In this document: piece after piece, positions 24,387 through 30,336 of the stretch | Numbering within the stretch: position 1 is the stretch's first letter | Layout: each line of letters opens with the position of its first letter | Assembly: GCF_023887685.1 (NCBI RefSeq) | Contig: NZ_JAMWMR010000036.1 | Span: 1 to 54,764, forward strand | Direction of reading: 5' to 3' | Length of the DNA stretch: 54,764 nucleotides | Source of the DNA: Streptomyces macrolidinus | Lineage (GTDB): Bacteria; Actinomycetota; Actinomycetes; Streptomycetales; Streptomycetaceae | Program-made: the position numbers and the translations under genes | The notes under the pieces: model-generated | Told to the model about the DNA's origin: nothing | What the model saw: the letters and a program-made list of their open reading frames with translations, nothing else | Databases searched by the model: none

Positions 24387-24722
24387 CTACGCGGCGCGGT
24401 TGCCGAAGGCGACCGTGTTGCCTCCCTCGGCCACCACATGCAGATCCACCGTGACGTCCAGCGCCCCCGCCAGCCTGACGAGGAGATCGGCGGTGACGGG
24501 CAGCATACCCCCCAACTCCACCGCCTCCACCTCGTCGACCGTCAATCCGAGACGCTCACCCAGGACAGACTGCGACAGTCCCAGAGCCGTTCGCCGGTCG
24601 TACACGAGTTGCCCGAGAGCATGCGCCAGACGAATCTGCTCGCGCTCGGCGACGACTTCCGGAGGCTCCACGTGGCTCTGGGTCTGTCGCTCCCGCGCCA
24701 GCTTCCAGCGGGTGTGGATCAC
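24387..24722 (-). CDS. XRE-type helix-turn-helix antitoxin
   Basis: 111-aa protein with a C-terminal Cro/XRE HTH (about 44-100): LGQLVYDRRTALGLSQSVLGERLGLTVDEVEAVELGG, then VTADLLVRLAGALDVTVDLHVV. The GTG start overlaps the stop of the upstream toxin gene by four bases (GTGA) and has GGGAGGAAC in front. Toxin-first order with an XRE antitoxin is the HigBA arrangement. It should bind and silence the toxin and repress their shared promoter. Confidence 0.8.
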   Translation of the reverse strand: MIHTRWKLARERQTQSHVEPPEVVAEREQIRLAHALGQLVYDRRTALGLSQSVLGERLGLTVDEVEAVELGGMLPVTADLLVRLAGALDVTVDLHVVAEGGNTVAFGNRAA

Positions 24723-25093
24723 AGTTCCTCCCGGAAGTCGCGAGTGAACTCGTCGTGCGCGGGACCGTGATCGGCCTCGCACAGCGCCTTCGCCTGTTTG
24801 GCGCGCTTGACTTCTGCTTCCTCCCGCATCCGCGTCTTTCGGAAGACCGTGAGCAAGACGATGCGCCGGTCGGACGCCAACCAGTACGTCACCCGTAGGG
24901 CATCTCCGTCAAGGATGAAGCGCAGCTCACGCACGCCTTCCCCCAGATTACGTGAGTGCGGCTCACCGAGCGTGGTTGGCGACGCAGCCAGAAGCTCTGC
25001 CTTCTCCTCGGCCTGCCTGTACTGCCGAGCCGGGAGCGTTTCGAGCCAGAGCCTCACTTCTGGCTCCAGTTCGATCACGAAGGGGAAGTTCAC
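24719..25093 (-). CDS. RelE/HigB-like toxin
   Basis: 124-aa protein of the RelE/ParE fold: VIELEPEVRLWLETLPARQYRQAEEKAELLAASPTTLGEPHSRNLGEGVRELRF, then LRVTYWLASDRRIVLLTVFRKTRMREEAEVKRAKQAK. The LFxKxxxxP-like end and the basic C-terminal helix match mRNA-cleaving RelE-family toxins, and the neighbouring XRE gene supports this. The GTG at 25093 is my start; its ribosome-binding site is weak and the frame is open another 40 codons upstream. Confidence 0.78.
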   Translation of the reverse strand: MNFPFVIELEPEVRLWLETLPARQYRQAEEKAELLAASPTTLGEPHSRNLGEGVRELRFILDGDALRVTYWLASDRRIVLLTVFRKTRMREEAEVKRAKQAKALCEADHGPAHDEFTRDFREEL

Positions 25094-25252
25094 GGACGGA
25101 AACCTAGAGTCCGTCACGGGCCGACGTGCAGGATTCCCGTTGCACTTCACCCAGCCGTGGTATCCGAGAATCCGTACGCCCGTGCCCCTAGCGCGACAAG
25201 TCGGTCTGGCCATGGCCCACTTGACTGGCCGAGCCGATCTGAGGGGACCCGG

Positions 25253-25981
25253 TCAGGCCGCCAGCGCGCCGAGGAGCAGGCCTGTCGTGGCTCCGCAGAT
25301 CATGAACGGGCCGAAGGGGATCGCGCTCTTGCGGTCCGCTCGGCGCAGGACGAGGAGGCCCAGGCCGTAGACGGCGCCGAGCAGGAAGCCCGCGAAGGCG
25401 CCGAGGAACAGGATCTCCCAGCCGTACCAGCCGAGCGCGACCCCGAGCGGGACGGCCAGTTTGACGTCGCCGAAGCCGAGGCCGTTGGGGTTGATCAGGA
25501 ACAGCACGAGGTAGGCGCAGCCCAGGGTGAGTCCGCCCAGCAGGGCGACGGGCCAGGAGCCGGTGTGGCCGGGGAGCAGGGCCACGACGCCGAGGAGGAC
25601 GGGGGTGACCAGGGCCAGGGGGAGCGTGAGGTGGTCGGGGAGGCGGTGTACGCGTATGTCCACGGTCGCGAGCAGGACCAGCAGCGGTGCCAGCAGCAGC
25701 CAGACGGCCAGTTCCGGTCGTACGCCCGCCGCCCGGGCGAGCACCGCGCAGCCGAGGGCGGTGACGGCCGGGGCGGTCCAGGTGGGGCGCGGTGCCGGTG
25801 CGCAGGCGGCGCAGGCGGCGGGGCCGAGCCAGCCGCGCGGGCCCGGTCCGAAGGCGTGGCCCGAGGCGCAGGCCCGGCGCCAGGGTTCCTCCGGCTCGAC
25901 GGAGAGCCGGTAGGCGGCACGCGGGAGCAGCAGCCCGGTGGCGGCTCCCCACAGGGCGGCGGTGATCAGCAGGGCGTACAC
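25253..25981 (-). CDS. A24-family prepilin peptidase of the Tad locus
   Basis: Membrane aspartic peptidase that removes leader peptides from prepilins on the cytoplasmic face. About 242 aa with six to seven TM helices. The two catalytic aspartates are in ATVDIRVHRLPD and GLGFGDVKLAVPLG (the GxGD motif). A cytoplasmic Cys-containing loop (ACASGHAFGPGPRG, then CAACAP) lies after the first helix. I prefer the GTG at 25981, which has AAGG eight bases upstream and a hydrophobic N-terminus; an ATG at 26017 adds 12 residues but has no ribosome-binding site and lies inside the GGGCCCA boxes. It should process the Flp pilin, TadE-like proteins and the pilin-fused toxins of this locus. Confidence 0.85.
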   Translation of the reverse strand: MYALLITAALWGAATGLLLPRAAYRLSVEPEEPWRRACASGHAFGPGPRGWLGPAACAACAPAPRPTWTAPAVTALGCAVLARAAGVRPELAVWLLLAPLLVLLATVDIRVHRLPDHLTLPLALVTPVLLGVVALLPGHTGSWPVALLGGLTLGCAYLVLFLINPNGLGFGDVKLAVPLGVALGWYGWEILFLGAFAGFLLGAVYGLGLLVLRRADRKSAIPFGPFMICGATTGLLLGALAA

Positions 25982-26017
25982 CTGGGAGACCTTAGGGGGC
26001 GTAGCCGCGATGGTCAT

Positions 26018-26055
26018 GGGCCCGTGGGCCCAACGCGCGCTGCCTGGCGGGCCCA
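26018..26055 (-). promoter_or_regulatory. GGGCCCA direct-repeat element upstream of the prepilin peptidase gene
   Basis: GGGCCCG (26018), GGGCCCA (26026) and GGGCCCA (26049) in direct orientation, spaced 8 and 23 bases. The same boxes occur upstream of the flp pilin gene and of the first unit of the Tad locus, in the same orientation relative to the gene. Confidence 0.5.
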
Positions 26056-26079
26056 GAATCCGGCCCGGCCCGCACACCC

Positions 26080-26092
26080 TAGAGTGCGGGCC
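26080..26092 (+). promoter_or_regulatory. Candidate leaderless promoter (-10 box) of the DUF192 gene
   Basis: TAGAGT at 26080-26085 ends seven bases before the ATG, and no Shine-Dalgarno sequence is present. Confidence 0.45.
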
Positions 26093-26452
26093 ATGACGAC
26101 ACGGCAGAAGTGGCGGAACGGTACGGGGACCCTCACCGCGCCCGAGGCGCCGGACGTCCCGTTGGAGATCGCCGCGAGCTACACCAGGCGTGCCCGCGGG
26201 CTGCTCGGCCGGGACGGTGTCACGGGGGCGCTGCTCATCACTCCGTGCGCGAGTGTGCACACCTTCCGGATGCGGTTCACCATCGATGTGGCCTATCTCG
26301 ACCGGGACTTGACCGTGCTGGCGGTACGGACCATGAAGCCCGGCCGTCTCGGTCTGCCCCGGCTGCGCGCCCGCTCGGTACTGGAGGCGGAGGCGGGGGC
26401 GATGGAGCGGTGGGGAGTGCGTCCGGGGGTGCGGCTGTCGGCACGGTTCTGA
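26093..26452 (+). CDS. DUF192 domain-containing protein
   Basis: 119-aa protein of the DUF192 family. The core LEIAASYTRRARGLLGRDGVTGALLITPCASVHTFRMRFTIDVAYLDRDLTVL carries the family hallmark of a short RxxGL(L/M)xR segment, then the HTFxMRFxIDVxFLD block. Function is unknown, but DUF192 genes commonly sit beside Tad/Flp loci in actinobacteria. It is divergent from the prepilin peptidase, sharing a 110-base promoter region that contains the GGGCCCA boxes, and is apparently leaderless. Confidence 0.85.
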   Translation: MTTRQKWRNGTGTLTAPEAPDVPLEIAASYTRRARGLLGRDGVTGALLITPCASVHTFRMRFTIDVAYLDRDLTVLAVRTMKPGRLGLPRLRARSVLEAEAGAMERWGVRPGVRLSARF

Positions 26453-26479
26453 CGTCCGGAGCCACTACCTGACGCCCCG

Positions 26480-27028
26480 TCAGGTTGCGTCTCGGTCGGG
26501 CCCGCCTTCCACCTCCTCGATCTCCCGGTCGCTCACGACGGCCATCAGGACGAGGGGGGCGTCGTCGTCGCAGTGGCCGACGGAGATGCCCACCCAGCGG
26601 TCCGCGCCCTGCGGTCCGGCCGGGACGGGACCCCACACGGTCAGGTCGCCGTAGTTGTCCGCGTCGCACAGGGCCTGGTGCAGGGGCGGCACGGGCTCGC
26701 CCGCCTCGGCGCGGAACATCGCGCCGTGCATCGCCACCTTGCGGGGTGTCCCCCAGCGGCGCGTCAGGTCCGCCGCGACGTCCAGGGCCTTCAGGTCGGC
26801 GCCCTCCACCTCGGCGTTCCACTCTTCGCCGGGGACACCGGCGAGGTACCCGCTCTCCCAGAGGGGGGCCAGCACGAAGCCCTCGCCGACGTCCTTGACC
26901 CACTCCTCGGTGACCGGGTCCTCCTCGCTCTGTGTGGGCCCCGCTTCCGGCAGGGGCGTCGCGAGGAGTGCCTCGATGTCGGCCACGGCCCGGTCGCGGT
27001 CGAAGGCGTCGCCGTACTGGTGTGTCAC
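26480..27028 (-). CDS. Hypothetical protein coupled to Imm52; possible second immunity or accessory protein
   Basis: 182-aa acidic soluble protein with no TM helix or signal peptide. Recognisable features are only a Trp-rich middle (EEWVKDVGEGFVLAPLWESGYLAG, EEWNAEVEG) and a C-terminal ADRWVGISVGHCDDDAPLVLMAVVSDREIEEV that looks like a beta-hairpin sheet. I do not recognise a family. The GTG start overlaps the Imm52-like stop by four bases (GTGA), so it is co-translated with an immunity gene directly after a toxin gene. Acidic composition and position fit a second immunity protein, perhaps for the paralogous toxin; this is inference. Confidence 0.7.
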   Translation of the reverse strand: MTHQYGDAFDRDRAVADIEALLATPLPEAGPTQSEEDPVTEEWVKDVGEGFVLAPLWESGYLAGVPGEEWNAEVEGADLKALDVAADLTRRWGTPRKVAMHGAMFRAEAGEPVPPLHQALCDADNYGDLTVWGPVPAGPQGADRWVGISVGHCDDDAPLVLMAVVSDREIEEVEGGPDRDAT

Positions 27029-27744
27029 AGCATGCTCCGGTCCATCGGGGTGGGCAGCGGCTCGAGGGCACCGGCCTCGCGCAGCCGTACGTACGTCTCG
27101 ACCACCGTGTCGGTGTCGGTGGACGGTGCGGCGATGTCGAACAGGACACCCCCGTCCGGCAGTTCCTTACGGGCGGCGGTCAGGTCGTCCGGGACGAGGG
27201 CCGCGCGCGCCGGGGACAGATAGCCGCACCAGCCGACGGACGGCTCACCGATGATGAAGTCCGCCTCGTCCTCCAGCGCGTCGAGGACGTCGTCGTCGGT
27301 CACGTCACCGAAGTCGGGGGCCCACTCCTCCGCGACGAGCGCGAGCAGTTCGGCGGCCGGGAGCTGGGCACCCTCCGGCACGCTGATCCCGAGGATCACG
27401 CTCTGGAGCACGAACTCGGACGCTCCTCCCGCGCTGCCTCGGACCTCGACCTCCCAGCCCGCCTCGTTCTCGATCGACAGCGAGAGGCCGTAGCCCGTGC
27501 GGTCGGACCAGCCGTCGGCCGCCTGCTCCGCACGCAACGCCGTCAGGAGCGACGCCTCGTCGGCGGACAGGACCGTGGCCGCCCCCACCTCGTGGGCCTG
27601 CTGCCAGGTCCACGGCCCGGCCGTGCCGGGACCGGCCGCCGGGAGCAGACCGGCCAGCCGGTCCAGGGTCTGCTTCCAACGGACCGCCAGCGCCTCGGCC
27701 GACTCCGCCCGGGGGCCCCAGAATCCCCGTACCACTCGCCTCAT
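27025..27744 (-). CDS. Imm52-family immunity protein
   Basis: 239-aa acidic cytoplasmic protein. The N-terminal RGFWGPRAESAEALAVRWKQTLDRLAGLLP and a later EAGWEVEVRGSAGG resemble the Imm52 family, which I recall as the usual immediate neighbour of Tox-REase-5 toxins. It lies 74 bases after the stop of the REase-5-type toxin gene on the same strand, as expected. It should bind and block the nuclease domain in the producer and in sister cells. Family assignment is from memory of the motif pattern plus context; a profile search would settle it. Confidence 0.65.
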   Translation of the reverse strand: MRRVVRGFWGPRAESAEALAVRWKQTLDRLAGLLPAAGPGTAGPWTWQQAHEVGAATVLSADEASLLTALRAEQAADGWSDRTGYGLSLSIENEAGWEVEVRGSAGGASEFVLQSVILGISVPEGAQLPAAELLALVAEEWAPDFGDVTDDDVLDALEDEADFIIGEPSVGWCGYLSPARAALVPDDLTAARKELPDGGVLFDIAAPSTDTDTVVETYVRLREAGALEPLPTPMDRSML

Positions 27745-27818
27745 GCTGTGCCTCCGCAGCCTCTCGTTCTCCGGTCCGGCCTCTGGTCCTCGGGTCCGGC
27801 CTCGCCGTTTCGATCACG

Positions 27819-30182
27819 CTAGTCGAACTGGGAGGGGTTCCTCGGGCCGCCGGTCGGCTTCTGCTTGGTATGGACGACCTTGATCTTCAGGTTCTCCTCA
27901 CGGAACGCCCTGCGCGCGGCCTTGGCCACGTCCGGGTCGGAGAAGTGCCATTCGATCGGTCGTCCACCGGCCGCGTCCACCTGGCGCTTGGCTTCCTTGA
28001 CGAACGTCTCCTTGCCGGACTTGGTGAGGTTCCCGTCCTTCCCCAGGAAGGTCTTGTAGCCGTTCTTGGCCTCCAGGAAGGTCTGCCTGCCGGAGTCCCA
28101 GCCGTCGAACTCCACGTCCGGCACCCCCTCCTTGGAGTGCGGGACGACGTACTCCTTGCCCCGCTTCACCCCGGTGACCTGCTCCTGGTAGCGCAGCCAG
28201 GACTCGTTCTTCCAGTTGGGCGGTGGGTTGCGGTCGCGACTGGCCCAGAACCCGTCGAACTTGTCGGCGTCGCCGAGCTTCGGGTCCTTGAGGTTCTTGG
28301 CCCAGTCCGGGTCGAGGTAGTTGCGCGGGTCGGAGGTGTCGTTGCGCTTGGGGTCGTCCCACTTCTTCATCTTCTTCGCGGCGTCCTTCGCCCGCTGCGG
28401 CTCCTCCGCCCGCTTCTTGGCGAGGTACGCCTCGCGCTCCTGCTTGCGGGCCTCCTTCGCCTTGGCCTCGGCCTCCTTGTCGCAGCCGTCGTCGGCGAGG
28501 ATCACCCGGGACGGACCACCGGCCGCGAGGACGACCGTGCCGGAGCCGGTACCGCCGATGAGGCCCGGAGTGGTGGGGGTACGCCTCGAGGGGCCGAGCG
28601 CGATGACGCAGCCGGTCCTGCGTGCCTGATCCTCCGCCGCGTCCGCCGCCTCGTCGGCCTCCTTCGCCGCCTTGCGGGCCTCCCCGACATCGCCGACCTC
28701 GGCCGCCTTACGGGCGCGCTTCGCGGCGTCACCGGCCTTGTCGGCGGCCTCCGCGATCTTCTCGGCGACCTTGCCCAGCTTGCCGAGTTTGCCGACCTTC
28801 CCGACGACCTTCGCGACGTCGTAGCCGGGGATGAAGAGGGACCCGACGTTCCAGACGACGTCCGTGACTGCGCGGGTCTTCTGCCCGTTGTTCCAGCGCT
28901 CACGGACCTCGTCGCCGACGAACATGTCGTCCAGGACCTTCACGCCGGTGTTGAGCGACGCTCCGCCCCAGTCCCCGATCGCGCCGAGGTAGTCGCCCTT
29001 GTCCCACTTGCTGCCGGCGTCCTTGGAGTCCTCCACCCACTGGGAGCCGAGCTGCTCGCCGTAGTCGGCCATGCCGGACCAGGTGTCGGGGTCGAAGAGC
29101 GCGCCGATGCCCTCCAGGTCGCCCCAGACGCCGTCGACGCCGAGGCCCTTGCCGACCTGGCTGATCTTGTCCCAGGAGCAGCCCCAGAAGCCGTCGCAGT
29201 CGTTCTTGTCGCCGCCGCCGTCTCCGCCGTTGTCGCCGTCTCCGCCGTCGTCCGGCTTGTCGGCGTCGGACACGGGGACGTCGTACGCGGCCTCGGGTTC
29301 GGGGTTGGTCTCGGGGTAGCTGTCGCGGTCCTTGGTGCCGTCGGGGCCGTCGGGGCCGTCGCCCGGGTCCTGGGGGTCCTGGGTGGTGCCGCCGGAGCCG
29401 GACGAACTTCCGTCGCCACCAGTGTCGTTGGTGTCGCCCGAGTCGGTGCCGCCGGTGTCCCCGGTGCCGCCTTGGCCACCCGATCCGTGCGCCTTCGCGT
29501 CGGGCCGTTCACCGGCCTCGGTCCGCGTACCGTCACCGCTGTCACCGCAGTCGCCGTCGCTGACGACCCGGCACACCTGCTGGCTCATCTTCGCGGCGAT
29601 GTCCGTACTGACACCGGTCGCGACGAGGCCGATGATGATCGCCGCGACCAGGATGATCAGCCCGACGTACTCGAGGTTCGCCTGGCCCCGGTCCCGACGC
29701 CACGTGATCACGTGCGGCAGCGAGAACGGCGGCTTGTCCTCCCGGTCCCGCTCGGCGAGCCGGAACCACGCGCGGCTCTCCTTCCGGGTCAGGAACCACA
29801 GCACCAGGAGTGGCAGGAAGAGCTGGGTGAACCCGCGTGCCGAACCGTCACCGATGTTGCCCAGCGCGCCGATCGCCAGCCACACCTGCGTGGCGATCAG
29901 CCCCAGCCACAGGCCGGTTCCGCCGCTCCAGGCCCGCCGCGAGAGCAGCCATGCCGCCACGCCCGGCGCGGCACCGTACAGGGCGATACCGAGCAGCCGG
30001 GCGCCCATCGCGTCGGCCGCGAGCGCCGAGCCGAACAGGCCGAGGCCGCCCAACACGGTTGCGGCGAACAGGACATGGATCAGCACCCGGGCCATACGCA
30101 GTGGGCTCGGCAGTGGTCGTCTCCCTCGATCGGGAGTCACCCCGATGCCGCCGTACCCGTACACACCACCGTACGAAGCCAC
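27819..30182 (-). CDS. Polymorphic toxin 1: membrane leader + prepilin motif + stalk + REase-5-like nuclease
   Basis: 787 aa. Residues 1-140 hold four TM helices (about 32-52, 62-80, 90-107, 119-132), followed by a cytoplasmic basic loop and a prepilin site RRDRG|QANLEYVG: Gly166, Gln167 and Glu171 at +5 of the mature chain, then a hydrophobic pilin helix (172-190). This is the motif of the Flp pilin in the same locus. Topology puts the rest outside. Residues 195-330 are a Gly/Asp/Ser/Pro linker, 480-540 an Ala-rich coiled coil, 600-650 charged helices. The C-terminal domain (about 650-787) has GVPDVEFDGWDSG-QTFLEAKNGY, giving PD-(D/E)xK residues Asp693, Glu704 and Lys706, as in Tox-REase-5. 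GTG start with GGGGGAGGCGGA upstream. Imm52 follows. Confidence 0.85.
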   Translation of the reverse strand: MASYGGVYGYGGIGVTPDRGRRPLPSPLRMARVLIHVLFAATVLGGLGLFGSALAADAMGARLLGIALYGAAPGVAAWLLSRRAWSGGTGLWLGLIATQVWLAIGALGNIGDGSARGFTQLFLPLLVLWFLTRKESRAWFRLAERDREDKPPFSLPHVITWRRDRGQANLEYVGLIILVAAIIIGLVATGVSTDIAAKMSQQVCRVVSDGDCGDSGDGTRTEAGERPDAKAHGSGGQGGTGDTGGTDSGDTNDTGGDGSSSGSGGTTQDPQDPGDGPDGPDGTKDRDSYPETNPEPEAAYDVPVSDADKPDDGGDGDNGGDGGGDKNDCDGFWGCSWDKISQVGKGLGVDGVWGDLEGIGALFDPDTWSGMADYGEQLGSQWVEDSKDAGSKWDKGDYLGAIGDWGGASLNTGVKVLDDMFVGDEVRERWNNGQKTRAVTDVVWNVGSLFIPGYDVAKVVGKVGKLGKLGKVAEKIAEAADKAGDAAKRARKAAEVGDVGEARKAAKEADEAADAAEDQARRTGCVIALGPSRRTPTTPGLIGGTGSGTVVLAAGGPSRVILADDGCDKEAEAKAKEARKQEREAYLAKKRAEEPQRAKDAAKKMKKWDDPKRNDTSDPRNYLDPDWAKNLKDPKLGDADKFDGFWASRDRNPPPNWKNESWLRYQEQVTGVKRGKEYVVPHSKEGVPDVEFDGWDSGRQTFLEAKNGYKTFLGKDGNLTKSGKETFVKEAKRQVDAAGGRPIEWHFSDPDVAKAARRAFREENLKIKVVHTKQKPTGGPRNPSQFD

Positions 30183-30236
30183 TCCGCCTCCCCCAAGGCC
30201 GGTCGCACACGCGCAAGTTGATCTCCGGCCAGGCTA

Positions 30237-30270
30237 GTGGAACCCCACGCGTCACGTCGTGGGGTTCCAC
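30237..30270 (-). terminator. 12-bp stem-loop between the two toxin genes
   Basis: GTGGAACCCCAC (30237-30248) pairs with 30259-30270. It lies in the 154-base gap between the tandem toxin genes, about 70 bases past the toxin 2 stop, and suggests that toxin 1 with Imm52 is transcribed separately. Confidence 0.75.
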
Positions 30271-30318
30271 CGTGGCATCACCCCTTGTACGGGTGGACCT
30301 CGCATCCGCCTTGACTTC

Positions 30319-30335
30319 GCGGCCGTTTCGGCCGC
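30319..30335 (-). terminator. Short GC stem-loop directly after the toxin 2 stop
   Basis: GCGGCCG, TTT, CGGCCGC: perfect 7-bp stem two bases beyond the stop codon. Confidence 0.6.
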
Positions 30336-30336
30336 G

